Below, piece by piece: positions 9,321 through 19,025 of a stretch of DNA of 38,734 nucleotides. The notes under the pieces are model-generated. The model ran no database searches. It worked only from the letters and a program-made list of their open reading frames with translations, and was not told the origin of the DNA. Both the position numbers and the translations under genes were made by a program. The DNA comes from Tetmemena sp. SeJ-2015 (Eukaryota > Ciliophora > Spirotrichea > Sporadotrichida > Oxytrichidae). Position 1 is the first letter of the stretch; the number at the start of each line of letters is the position of its first letter. The DNA is taken from contig JAJKFJ010022757.1 in the NCBI GenBank assembly GCA_027382625.1, positions 1 through 38,734 on the forward strand, given 5' to 3'.

Positions 9321-10213
9321 CTTATTGTTTATCTGTTGTATTGAGACAATTCACTCTCCTTATATTTTTTGAATTCCAATATTGAACTGCTAAACTAATT
9401 CAGATAAAATAGAATTTGAATCTTTCTTTTATTAAAATTAAATTAATTGCCTTGAGTTAATCGTTTGTATAAATAAAGATTTAAAAATTTGAATGATAAA
9501 AATTACCTTAAAATATTCTATAAAAGTCCACTAGTTAGAGTAATTTTAAGCTTTTATGGTTTTAGAAAATTATTAATATTTGTCATTCTTGGAAAGCTTT
9601 ATTACTACACTTCTTTTATCCCTACATTATTACTATAGGGTAAGAATAAATCTTAAAGGGAAATTGTTTATTTTAATTTGATTATTCAAAATTAAATAGA
9701 ATTAGTGAATACAATCTCAAGATTATCATTTCTCCTCTAAATTTAAATTTAATTCGAAAATTTTACGCTTTTTGTACTAATGCTAAGCAAATATAAAATA
9801 AAGTTGAATGCTATTCCTAAATTTAAAAAGATAGACATTTATTCGCATTTATATTTATAAAATAAATTAAAAAATTTATAAAATAATTTGTATTTTAATT
9901 TAAAAATATTTAAAGTTTATCTTCTCATTGTATACTGCTTTAAGACTATGCTGTTGAACTGCCCCATTTAAATGAAATTTTAAGGACTTCAGTTTGCTTT
10001 AGTTCAAATGCTGGAGGATTTAATAAAAAAATTTTAACTATCTTTTAAATTTAATTATGAATTAAAAAAATACATTAAGGAATATGAAATAATACATCCA
10101 ATTTATATTTCAAAAATATAATTAAGCTATTGAATAAAAAAGACTATTTTAAAGATATATTTCATTTCAAATAATTTAAAATTGCCTGAAATATAAATAT
10201 AAATTTTTTAATG
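9321..10213. other. No gene seen; AT-rich spacer between units 1 and 2
   Basis: Nothing recognisable on either strand. Probably eliminated or intergenic DNA. Confidence 0.4.
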
Positions 10214-10285
10214 ATTTCAAGTAAGAAACCAGAGTTCTCAGAATTCATCAAGTCATCTTCATTTTTAAATGACTTAAAAAATTTA
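10214..10285 (+). CDS. LRR paralog 2, block a
   Basis: Reads ISSKKPEFSEFIKSSSFLND then LKN. Unlike copies 1 and 3 the frame has no early TGA and stays open to about 10383, which may be a lost or displaced stop. Confidence 0.6.
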
Positions 10286-10612
10286 AGATTTAAAATAATC
10301 AATTTATTAGAAATTTACCTTAATATTAAAATTCAATATTATACAAATTATCAATATTTATGTGAGAATTTATAAAAGATATGATATTAATGGAATAGTG
10401 AAGTTGAGTGTGTTTTAAAAATATTACATTCGATTCGATAATTAACTTTTATCCTGAATTTGCGCATAAGTTTACACAATAAAAATATGAAAGATAGAGT
10501 TGTCATCTATAGAGTTACAGATTTAAAAAATATATTAATTTTGATATATAAAATCTTAAATCTTTTAACTACGATTCAAATAATATTAATTAAAAATATT
10601 AATTTAATTAGA

Positions 10613-10613
10613 A

Positions 10614-10650
<37 letters not shown>
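10613..10650. repeat. Poly-T/poly-A homopolymer hairpin
   Basis: A run of T directly followed by a run of A, able to form a simple hairpin. Lengths are prone to sequencing error. The surrounding 10500-10827 holds no recognisable gene. Confidence 0.8.
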
Positions 10651-10651
<1 letters not shown>

Positions 10652-10827
10652 TTTGTTTTAAAATACACTTTATATTGAAATAGTAGAGACTAGAATTGGA
10701 TGAAATAGAATATTCAGTTTCTTTTAGATAAGTAAGACTTTAAGCATTTTATCTTTATTTTTTTTTAGAATAAACGGCCACATTTAATTGAAGAAAAATT
10801 ATTGTTTTTTATCTAATAACTTTAAAA

Positions 10828-10875
10828 TAAATAGCAAGCTAAGCATTAAGTATATTCAAGTGGGCAAAATTAAAT
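10828..10875 (-). CDS. LRR paralog 2, block A with A/LR pointer
   Basis: Reads FNFAHLNILNAQLAI. The final 14 bases (10828-10841) repeat on the plus strand at 18226-18239, joining to block LR of the same unit. Confidence 0.7.
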
Positions 10876-10939
10876 TATTCCAGAGAATTCAAAGAAAATA
10901 TGAATGGTTAATATAAATAGATGTAAAATATATATGATG

Positions 10940-11065
10940 GTTATTATATCATATTCAGTCCAAAAATTTCTTAATCTAAATATTTCTTATTATCTCAATT
11001 TTGCTACTTAGAAGGAGGAGATCTCTCTCTTCAATAATTTAATTGCTAGTCTGAACAACCAGCAC
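10940..11065 (-). CDS. LRR paralog 2, block FEF
   Basis: Reads WLFRLAIKLLKREISSFQVA and ends NFWTEYDII. The unit 3 counterpart (25155-25290) reads FEFTRLVIELLKSEIFFFQV and ends SWTEYDII. One-residue length differences suggest small indels. Gln is written TAA/TAG. Confidence 0.5.
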
Positions 11066-11217
11066 AAGGTAGAAGAGTTACAAATTCTATAATTTAATAA
11101 GACCACTTTAAAACAAAATAATAAAACTTCCAATGATTCACTAGATTTAAATTTATAGTCTAGTTAGTTAATATTTTTCAATAAATTATCATTGATTAAA
11201 TAATTATCTCGTCGCTA

Positions 11218-11290
11218 CATTCTTATATGCTGAATATATAGTTCTTCCAAAACAGTGTTTTCTTTAGTGATAGAACAAATTATAGGGGCA
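11218..11290 (-). CDS. LRR paralog 2, block B
   Basis: Reads APIICSITKENTVLEELYIQ then HIRM. See block B of unit 1; the LEELYI repeat strand is conserved. Confidence 0.65.
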
Positions 11291-11439
11291 TCTATGTTCC
11301 AAAAATTATAACTATAAGAAATCAAAGAAATCCCTTAGGGTATAAATAAAACGTAAAATAAAGAATAGATTTCAGAAATTATTTCGCAATAATGATTTGG
11401 CTTATTTTAAAACCTTTTCATGATGAATTTTGTTTATGA

Positions 11440-11605
11440 ATATGATTCGCTTGACCACCTTTGGTGAAGGCAATTAAATATCCATGCACAGTAACATTCC
11501 CTAAAGAGATATTTTTTGTGATTAATACTCTTTACGGTATCCAATTCCATAAAAGGAAAACACAACTAGAAGAAAAAATATCCATTTTGTGTAGGACTGT
11601 TAGTC
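11440..11605 (-). CDS. LRR paralog 2, block IESV
   Basis: Reads FMELDTVKSINHKKYLFREC and then CAWIFNCLHQRWSSE. Unit 3 has HEIESVRSFYVSRYLYKKDQ at the corresponding place. Similarity is moderate. No function recognised. Confidence 0.4.
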
Positions 11606-11858
11606 ACATGGTAAATTAAGTTATTCTTAATTCATACCTTTCTATAACTTATTCCATCCCTTAAATATTTTAAACCAAATTAAAAATGATATAAACAGCC
11701 TCTCCTCTGTGGTGAGTATTGTAAACTGACCCAAAATTGAAATTCTTCGCGCTTTGGCAAAACCAGGAGAGTTTAAACAGTCGGAAAAAGGAAACTATTT
11801 TGCTTAATCTATATGAACATATTTTTATGGCTCCTATTTTGCCTATTTGGAAAACCAT
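11606..11858 (-). CDS. LRR paralog 2, block PQRSS
   Basis: Open from ATG 11858 to TGA near 11606 under the ciliate code. Contains FRLFKLSWFCQSAKNFNFGS then VYNTHHRGEAVYI. The matching unit 3 stretch is FRFCQRSAQLSIFGSVCNTP. The PQR motif is degraded here to HHR. Confidence 0.45.
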
Positions 11859-12228
11859 TTATAGAGTTGTAAAACTTTAGTTTAATAAGATTTCATGACT
11901 AAAATGAGTTTCTATAAATTACTTACCTATATCATTAGAGTTTTCAGATTTTTTAGTTCTAGTAACTTTTTTATTAATTTTCTCAGCAAACTTCTAATCT
12001 GAAATTCACTAAAAATTTGCAAGGAATAACATCTCATATTATATAAGTTACATTTTAATTGCTTATAAATAATTTTAATAGATATTAAAAAACCTTAAAG
12101 GTTTATTAATCCACGAACATCATATGAACTCAGAGCATGGAAGCCTCCCCCGTTACCAACTTCTCTGAATGGTCATGTCCAGCTTCTGTCTCGCTAGGGA
12201 AGAAGATGATAAATTTTTCTAATATCTA

Positions 12229-12495
12229 TCACAGTAACCACAGCGCTCCACTGCTTTAGGTGATCGCCAAAGCTGCAAAACTATGGAGTCGTTCATTGAT
12301 GCCATCTCTCCATTGCTGAAGCTAGCTAAGAGGGTCAGATAAATACCACATACCTTATTTATCAATCCAATGAGCAACAACCTTCCTGGGCTTCAGGCCC
12401 AAATAGTAATTCACATCCTTCATTCTAAACTCAACCTCAAATTGCATAAAGGGGGATAAACGAAACGACAAGCTCAGTGATAAATGACTGGCTGA
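12229..12495 (-). CDS. GC-rich ORF island of unknown function, only in unit 2
   Basis: Minus frame between TGA codons, 88 codons, markedly richer in G/C than neighbours. It contains FEVEFRMKDVNYYLGLKPRK, VVAHWIDKQGMWYLSDPLSQ and LQQWRDGINERLHSFAAL, with TAA and TAG as Gln. A following frame (SIVLQLWRSPKAVERCGYCD) also looks coding, so a frame change or MDS limit may lie near 12290. Absent between the equivalent blocks of units 1 and 3. It may be an MDS of another gene lodged in eliminated DNA, or a gene remnant carried by an insertion. Confidence 0.45.
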
Positions 12496-12701
12496 TCACT
12501 CTACTCCTCGCCAAACCGAATTTGATGCAACATCGCAGGCCCTAGATTTTAACTTTCTAATTTAATAGCATACAAAAATTATATTCTTCTATTGTTTTAT
12601 GCTTTTTTAAACTTAATCGCATTTTTTATTGTTTCTATATTAATACATTTAAACTTATAATATGATATTATTAATTTCCATTCATCTTAGTTCTCCAAAT
12701 A

Positions 12702-12758
12702 AATTCTCTTGACAGGCATTGATAGAGCAGAGGATACAAGTTAATCTTTGGTATCGCA
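12702..12758 (-). CDS. LRR paralog 2, block SDTQ
   Basis: Reads DTKDQLVSSALSMPVKRIYL; one substitution per few codons relative to the other copies, frame kept. Confidence 0.6.
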
Positions 12759-12827
12759 ATTGTATAAAGTGTAAACAATCATTCAACTTCTTTCATATTA
12801 TTTATTTTTTAAATAATTTTACTAAAT

Positions 12828-12968
12828 CGTGCCTTCCTGATAGCCATTTTCTAATAGTTTTTATTAATTGTAGTCTTTAAGAGCTTTAAATCACGCCTTC
12901 CTTTCTTTCTGTTAATAAGTAAGATTGAATGGCAATAATTTGTTCAGAACTACTTTCATTTATGAATC
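12828..12968 (-). CDS. LRR paralog 2, block LGID with in-frame TGA
   Basis: Reads DSQMKVVLNKLLPFNLTYQQ, KERKA, then TGA, then FKALKDYNQQKLLENGYQEG. The other copies have Ile at the TGA site (ATA in unit 3, ATC in unit 1). The frame is otherwise intact on both sides. Confidence 0.5.
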
Positions 12969-12984
12969 TTAATCTAAGCTCAGC

Positions 12985-13974
12985 TTAAATTAAATCGCTG
13001 AGTGTAGTTCATCTTAATTATTTTAAATATAAGTTAATCTTATAAATTTTAAGTTGCTCGCTTTTATTTCAAATATTTTAATATATTGCAGCATTTTTTT
13101 AATGGAATAATTGATTTAGAAAGAGTAAGAATTACAAATTTAGGTGAAATAAATATTGAAGTATTGGAGAGAGTTTCACTTCATTCTAAATAGAACTAAG
13201 GTCAACCTCATTCAACAACAACAAAAATATTTTTGGTTAAAATTTGTTGTTATACAAAAATATGCTAAAATGCAAAAAATTTGAAAATTTTAATGATAAA
13301 AATTCAGACAGAGTAGAGTGTCCCTAATTAGATTTTATTTTTTTAATGTTTGCTGACAAAAATTATATTTGTTCCATAAAATGTTTATTTTGTAGTTAAT
13401 AGAAGATAAATATTTGTTTAAATTGTAGAATTAGCATTTGAAAAGTGCAACCATTCATTTTTTGTGATGGATTGAAGGTGAGTGATTATAAATTTTAATT
13501 CAACTTTTTCTATTAAAAAAAATGATTTTATTGACTATAAAAACTAATCTATTTCATTTAATAAGTTGAGTCTGCAAATCTTATTCACTTCCATGATTAC
13601 AGTTAATACCTTCAAAATTTAAATATTATGCCTAACTCATAATTATTTATAATGCAAGGATCAAAAACTAATTGAGAGATAGATAGGTGATAGAAAAGAT
13701 ATCTAATTACATAAATAAATGCTTACGCAACGATTCTAACTCAATAATTATTTTGGATAAACAACCTTTAGAGCTTTATAAAAGTTAATTTTATTGATGG
13801 TTAACTTCTCTCCCACACAAAATAACAAATAATCTTTTAAGGGAATTCTATTTACAACTATATCTATTGAAATTTAATTCGTATTAGTCAAAATTATTAC
13901 TAAAAATATGGTTTAAAATGGTTGAGATGCATTTATCTGTTTTAAATAGATATAAAAATATTTATTTTATAATA
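12985..13974. other. No gene seen; AT-rich spacer
   Basis: Contains a short hairpin-capable stretch near 13210-13255 (AACAACAAC...GTTGTT). Otherwise nothing recognisable. Confidence 0.4.
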
Positions 13975-14036
13975 AAAAGCTTCGGCAAAAGTTATTAGAC
14001 CTCTTCTTCTTCTTCGAACTTATCATGAAAATTAAA
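13975..14036 (-). CDS. LRR paralog 2, block J, second half
   Basis: Reads NFHDKFEEEEEVQQLLPKLF. In unit 1 this follows directly on RFSLSF; here the two halves are separated by the inserted element at 14037-14584. Confidence 0.6.
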
Positions 14037-14584
14037 TTATATGCAAAAATTTTAATTGGTTGCTAAAATGTAATACATCTGCCCTTGCACGATGCCTAAC
14101 TGTTATCTAAATGAAATTCAACTTTTTTATTGAATATTTAAAAGAATATCTGACGCTTTTGTTTACTTACTCCATCTATGAAAATTTACTTCTCTAAAAC
14201 TATTACAAAGGTCAACTTAGCCGCAGATGAGTGAGCTGCTGCTAGAAGTACCCGCGTGCATCTTTAGTTATCACATCAGCAATTCAGAGAGAACTAACTC
14301 AAGGTCAATTAGAGTGCAGAATTGTCGGGTCCTGGAGACTAGTGGCTGTGGAGTGATGAGAGATGCAGCGAGGCTGGAACCACCGTACTCACACGGGCTG
14401 GGTCGACCTCCCGTAGTGGCTTGCATAAATTAGTGTTTTTGTGTAGATGGAAGTGGCCTGCATGAACTTCAGATATTCTCTTATATATTTACGAAAATAA
14501 ATGAGTTTAAATTAAAGAGCTGTTTAGCATTTCGTAAGGGAAACCTGTATCGCATTTTAGGAACTAATTAAATTTGTGTATATA
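14037..14584. mobile_element. MITE-like insertion within block J of unit 2
   Basis: Ends carry imperfect inverted repeats of about 22 bases (TATGCAAAAATTTTAATTGG against TACACAAATTTAATTAG), flanked by TA. The sequence is absent from block J of unit 1. Its middle (14215-14440) is GC-rich and holds a plus-strand frame from ATG 14227 (MSELLLEVPACIFSYH...), open to 14589 under the ciliate code; no protein family is recognised and this may be chance. Removal would restore the block. Confidence 0.5.
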
Positions 14585-14647
14585 AATGAAAGTGAAAAGA
14601 TGTAGTGTCGCATAATTAAGAAGGACATATTTTCAATTTGTCTTTCA
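14575..14647 (-). CDS. LRR paralog 2, block J, first half
   Basis: Reads ERQIENMSFLIMRHYIFSLS, in frame with the half at 13975-14036 once the insertion is removed. Confidence 0.6.
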
Positions 14648-15189
14648 AATAACAATAATTCAAAATACAAAAAGCCTTCTTATTTACAACAAATAAATTA
14701 AATCATATATTTTAGAATAATTAACTCAAGTTTTTCATATTTGTACCTTTTACAAATAATATTAAAGATATCATTCAATATAATATGATAAGTAAGATTT
14801 AATTTTGAAACTGTTTACTCTATAAAAGAAATTTTAATTGAACTATATTAATATGCTTATATGAAAGAGTTTATTAATATATAAATTAAAGAACGAAAAA
14901 AAAAGTTTTTTTTAAATGATAAGAGAAAATATAGTTAAAATAATAAATTAAAATCTATAGATTATTGTACATAATCAAAGATAAGTAGATCAGTATGAGT
15001 GCTTGTTGTATATTTTATTATAATTTAATATGAATTTAATCTGCTGTAATAACTAAAACAGTTCAATGAATAATATAATAATAAATTGAGTATGAGTTGA
15101 GTATAATTAATTTCTTTATTAATACTTATAATCATATTATACAAAAGCGAAATAACAAAAATTAAATAGTACTAATTAATTTGTTTTAT
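14648..15189. other. No gene seen; AT-rich spacer
   Basis: A short stretch near 15095-15135 (tataatcat... context) recurs near 37550-37580. Nothing coding is recognised. Confidence 0.4.
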
Positions 15190-15368
15190 TATTCAAATGT
15201 TCGCAATCCATTAAAGCTTTTAAAAGGCCTATTTAATTGTGCAATACATCTTCTAATACGATCTCTAAAAAAATAATTATTAAATTAAATGTCTTCGATT
15301 TCAGGAACTTTTAAAATATCATCTAAAAGCTAACTTTACTGAACTGTCATAACAAAATGAAGCTTCTG
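15190..15368 (-). CDS. LRR paralog 2, block I
   Basis: First piece QKLHFVMTVQQSQLLDDILK then VPEIEDI; second piece EIVLEDVLHNQIGLLKALMD then CEHLNN. Both align with units 1 and 3. Confidence 0.6.
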
Positions 15369-15718
15369 TATTTTTCACAAAAATTATTATTTTATCCTTT
15401 TATTAATGCCACTGAATCAACATAAATAAGAAGTATGTTTAATTTTCTGAAATAATTAAAACGAGTTAATGAATTAATTATTTATTTATTACTGTCCCCA
15501 TAATGATTTTATTTTATAATTTTAGTCTTTTTTGTTGTTGTAAAAGTTCAAAAATAAATTTATTTTAATAGAATAACTTATAAATTCTCTTTAGGAGTAT
15601 ATTTATAAAGCATAAAATTTTTAAAACTTACTTCCCTAAAATACTCTATATGTGCTCTAAATGAAATGAAATAAATGAAATTTAAATCTATGTTCAATTA
15701 AAAAATTAAAATTTACTA

Positions 15719-16419
15719 TAGGCAAGAATTTAATGCAAAATCGAAGGTCTGAAAGAAACAAATGAATGATTCCTAAGCTGATCTCTAGTGACTGTGTCGA
15801 TTGGCAGTTTGAAGTGTTTGCGTGATTTAATTAAGAACTGAAAATAAGTAAAATATACTTTATTACATTTACCCTTACGCATTAAATAAGTCAGCACCAA
15901 TTTTCAGCGATTGGTTCATTGATTCATAGGTACATTGGTTTATTGGTAAATTTAAGAAGGGCTTCTTGCAAAACTCTAATTGAACTTATGCAATACTCAT
16001 TTAATTCTAAGCACGCCAATGTTGGCTAATAAATTATCAGCGGACAGAGAAAGCTAAATTTATTGAGAGAAAAGACAGAGGAGCGTACACTACATTGAAA
16101 CTAAATGCATTTTCTAGTTATTTGGGTAATTACTAAATTTATAAAAATTTATACTCTATTCCCCAGTGCAACTATTAGTTTATAGCCCATACTTGCATAT
16201 TCCACATTAAGTGGGAAATGCATAAGTGCATAAGTATGTGGAGTATGAAGTACTCCTTAAATTTATCAAAGTGCAATAAAGCATTTTTAATTTATTTTCT
16301 GTTCCCAATTAAATCCCACAAACTCTTCAAACTGCTAATTATCAGTGCCACTAAATATATGCCTGGAATAATGAATTTATTAATACAGCCTTCGATTTTG
16401 AATTAAATTTCTATCAATA
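15719..16419. mobile_element. MITE-like element with about 50-base imperfect inverted ends
   Basis: The left end TAGGCAAGAATTTAATGC and following CAAAATCGAAGG are mirrored at the right (ending near CCTTCGATTTTG...AAATTTCTATC). The left tip TAGG.AAGAATTTAAT also matches the element at 18269-18755, so the two are probably one family. The interior holds no convincing transposase. A short inverted repeat sits near 16185-16245. Confidence 0.5.
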
Positions 16420-16505
16420 TTTATTATAGAATGAATTTTAATGGATTTCGGAAATCGCAAATAAAGATATGAATAAATGCTCATTCGTTAAATTAATAAA
16501 GACAT

Positions 16506-16665
16506 CTCAAGATAAATAACTGCTTGAGTTTTAATTGCTTACTTTTGAGCCTAACTTTATTAGCTTAGATTTTACTTGTTTTAAACTTCTCTAAATTATT
16601 TTTTCAACTATTCCTTTATCAATCTATTCTTCCACTAATTAATTTTCCTCATCATCATATTTTAC
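16506..16665 (-). CDS. Block with acidic run, unit 2
   Basis: Reads YDDEENQLVEEQIDKGIVEK then IIQRSLKQVKSKLIKLGSKV, ending TGA at 16506. Unit 3 at 23530-23745 has DEENQLAEEQFEKRKSW in the same frame but diverges afterwards. Position in the gene is unknown. Confidence 0.4.
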
Positions 16666-16744
16666 ATCTTAAATATCTCTTCAAAAATTTCTACATTTAT
16701 TTTATATTAAATAGATTAGTCCTAGGAAAAAATTTAAAAAGAGT

Positions 16745-16830
16745 TTTACCTGTCGGATTTGAACCTTGGTCCAAAAAATGACTCATTTAGTCTTTATCTC
16801 TTTGAAAATCATGTCTTAAATCTAAGACTG
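16745..16830 (-). other. tRNA-like (degenerate) stretch, unit 2
   Basis: Minus strand contains GGTTCAAATCC, a good match to the tRNA B box/T-loop, followed by GACAGG. The T stem does not pair and no proper anticodon arm is visible. A diverged relative lies at 23815-23885. Probably a tRNA-derived remnant, not a working tRNA. Confidence 0.3.
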
Positions 16831-16925
16831 CTAGTAAATTTATCTAAAATATCTCGTACCTCCGATTCTCTATTCATATTCATCCCATATTATAATTTTA
16901 GTATTTTCTTGAAGAACCGTAAGAA
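16809..16925 (-). CDS. Block MNMN, unit 2
   Basis: Reads LRFFKKILKLQYG, MNMNRESEVRDILDKFTSSL, then RFKT and TGA. Unit 3 (23892-23954) has MNTNAESEVRYILDKLTSRL then TGA. The FFKKILK part also resembles the end of N4 regions in units 1 and 3. Function unknown. Confidence 0.4.
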
Positions 16926-16981
16926 TATAAAGGATTGTTATGATAAATATTTCTAACTAGCTAATTTCGTATTATATAATC

Positions 16982-17094
16982 ATTTAAGTATACCATGCGC
17001 AAAGATTTAACTTCAAGAAGTCTTTCAATTTTCATTGAAAAACTTTTCTCATCAATATTCAAGTCTTAAACTCAAGGCTAAATTATTATCTCAA
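16982..17094 (-). CDS. LRR paralog 2, block N4 with in-frame TGA
   Basis: Starts at pointer TTGAGATA (17087-17094), shared with N3 (17931-17938). Contains QDLNIDEKSFSMKIERLLEV then KSLRMVYLND. A TGA falls just after the join (P-TGA-V) where unit 3 has an open frame. Confidence 0.5.
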
Positions 17095-17270
17095 GATTAA
17101 TAAATTAAGATGTGTGCTCTTGAGTGTTTATTTGAAAACTTTGAAAACTTCATCTCCTAAAAAAGCACAAAAAGCAACTTGCATGAATTTTATAGGTGAT
17201 TGTATTGTTAAGACATCAGGTGCCAAATAGTTTAAATCTTTATAAAATAGGATAGATGAGTTCTCAAACT
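17095..17270 (-). CDS. LRR paralog 2, block H
   Basis: Best-preserved copy: KFENSSILFYKDLNYLAPDV, LTIQSPIKFMQVAFCAFLGD, EVFKVFKQTLKSTHLNLLIL. The leucine spacing at the end suggests an LRR. Overlapping plus-strand frames are shadows; the minus frame is the one conserved with unit 3. Confidence 0.6.
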
Positions 17271-17279
17271 TTTAAATAA

Positions 17280-17370
17280 CAAATTCAACTTTGAATGATG
17301 TATTCAGTTTTGAAAAATTATGGGAACAGATAGATTGTGAGCTGATGAAGCTTTAAACAAAATTCGAATT
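17280..17370 (-). CDS. LRR paralog 2, block G
   Basis: Reads EFEFCLKLHQLTIYLFPQFF then KTEYIIQS. LRR strand LKLHQLTI matches the other copies. Confidence 0.5.
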
Positions 17371-17930
17371 CTTTTTCAAATTTATTATTGACTTAAATTC
17401 AATTGAAAATACTTTAAATATAATTTTTACATTTAAGATATTAGTTTTGCCCTAAAATGTAAAAATACCTCAATTAATTTTTAGACATATATATGCTCTT
17501 CGTTCTTGAATAATCACCATTAGACAATTAGTGATTATAGATGCACAAACCGTCTTCTTTAGAAATAAGTATTTCGACATATGTATCCCTAATTTTATAA
17601 AAAGTGGCATAATTAAAAACAAATAAAGTAAATAAAAAAGAAATATAGAGTTAATAGCATAAATCCATTTTTAATTTTTTATTTTCCAATTTGTCTAATA
17701 TAATCTTACCATTTTTTACTCTATGAGGAAAGACCTTTATATCTCAGGCTACTGAAATTTAATCTCTAAAAATTGTATGAATTAAAATTTCACTGAGACT
17801 TATAAAATAATATATTGACTACTTACTTGGATAAATTCGCTGACGATTTTATAAATAAACCTTCTAATAAATAAATCATTCTTTCCTATATTTATAGATT
17901 GTTTACCTTTTGACGTTTGTTTTTGTTTGC
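17371..17930. other. No gene seen; AT-rich spacer
   Basis: Lies between blocks G and N3, as in the other units. Nothing recognisable. Confidence 0.4.
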
Positions 17931-18191
17931 TATCTCAAAATATTAAACCAAATTTTCTAGTTGCAATTGAGAATGGACTACCACTTTTATATCTTTGTGA
18001 TAGGTCTTAATAAATGAAATATGTTTTTAACTTCCCTAATTGTATATACATTTCTCCAAGGCTGTTTTTAATAGCTTTTTTATAGCTTTCAAACTCTATT
18101 AACTTTACCTATATTTAATTATTTCTAAAATTACATTAAAATATTGATTGCCAGATTCTGTGCTCTTGTTCATAATCTTTAATCATCTGAA
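17931..18191 (-). CDS. LRR paralog 2, block N3 (two IESs)
   Basis: From pointer TTCAGATGATTAAA (18178-18191) to TTGAGATA (17931-17938). After IES removal: MIKDYEQEHRIWQSI, QVKLIEFESYKKAIKNSLGE, MYIQLGKTYHKDIKVVVHSQ, LQLENLVQYFEI. All three copies keep this frame. Confidence 0.7.
18006..18030. other. IES with pointer AAG, unit 2
   Basis: 25 bases between CTT at 18006-18008 and 18031-18033; removal joins QLGK to TYHKD. Confidence 0.6.
18111..18140. other. IES with pointer AATAT, unit 2
   Basis: 30 bases between ATATT at 18111-18115 and 18141-18145; removal joins WQSI to QVKLIE. Confidence 0.65.
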
Positions 18192-18225
18192 CAAAATAAA
18201 ATACTTTTTAAATTAAATTTAAGAT

Positions 18226-18268
18226 TAGCTTGCTATTTAGAATTTGATTAGACTTGAGATCATAACTA
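18226..18268 (+). CDS. LRR paralog 2, block LR, part before insertion
   Basis: Starts at the A/LR pointer (18226-18239) and reads QLAIQNLIRLEIIT up to the TA at 18267-18268, where the element begins. Confidence 0.7.
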
Positions 18269-18755
18269 TAGGTAAGAATTTAATACAGAATAATTAGTTT
18301 AGAAATGCAATTAATTTAATAAATTACAAGTTTGAAATGCCTTAGTTTAGATAATTAATTTAAAAACAGATTAATGGATTAGTCAACGCTCGACAATTCG
18401 TCACTCGTCATTGCTTAAAGAAATACTGATAGTAATAGCAGGCAACATAATGGGTGAATTTGCAATAATCATTGGAGATTAGAGATATGAAAAGTCGATC
18501 CAAAAGATCTAATAGTTTTTAGCCATTCAGATAAATGGCTTTCAGAAATTCTTGCGATAAGAAACTATTAAAATCGCAGATGCAGTTATATTTCTATTCA
18601 GTAAATACCTGGCATACCTTGTAAAATAAAGGACTCTCAATCTTTTCCTCACTCTATGTTTCATTTAAATTGCATCTTGTATTTAAGTAGCTGTTCTTCT
18701 AATCATTTGTATTTCTAGAAAGATTTCACGTTATTCTGTATTAAATTCTTACCTA
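18269..18755. mobile_element. MITE-like element inside the LRR coding block, TA target duplication
   Basis: A 487-base element with near-perfect terminal inverted repeats of about 25 bases (TAGGTAAGAATTTAATACAG...). TA flanks it at 18267-18268 and 18756-18757. The uninterrupted site is seen in unit 1 (CTTGAATTCAAAACTAATG, near 6052-6070). Exact removal with one TA gives LEIITNVAIPDLGL in frame. The TA duplication fits the Tc1/mariner superfamily, whose non-autonomous forms are thought to be one source of ciliate IESs. No transposase ORF is visible. Confidence 0.7.
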
Positions 18756-19003
18756 TAATGTTGCAATTCCAGATCTGGGCTTAAGTTACAAAAATATTCC
18801 TGATGAACCCACAGATTATAATCTAAAACAAACTTTCAAATTTAAAAGACTTAAATATGTAAAATTGACTGAATAATTAGGCTTTCCCGATTCAAATCCA
18901 TAAATTATACCAATAATTGCAGCTTCATATTCAAATTAAGTATTTTATAATATGACACTCTTTAAGAATTTGAGCTAATTAAGTCAGTTAAAAATTATGA
19001 AAT
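18756..19003 (+). CDS. LRR paralog 2, block LR, part after insertion
   Basis: Reads NVAIPDLGLSYKNIPDEPTD, FKFKRLKYVKLTEQLGFPD, IIPIIAASYSNQVFYNMTLF, SQLSQLKIMK. The frame is intact with four or more TAA Gln codons. Confidence 0.7.
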
Positions 19004-19025
19004 AAATATATTAACCACTAAATAT

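Noticed and set aside
10460..10678. 72-codon ORF running into the poly-T/poly-A stretch
   Set aside because: Its Phe/Lys end is just the homopolymer; no conservation.
12990..13010. Short A/T hairpins taken as terminators
   Set aside because: In DNA this A/T-rich such hairpins are expected by chance, and a bacterial-type terminator has no meaning in a ciliate.
17100..17510. Long plus-strand frame opposite blocks H and G of unit 2 under the ciliate code
   Set aside because: It is not kept in units 1 and 3, whereas the minus frames NYLAP(D/E)VLT and LKLH(H/Q)LTI are.
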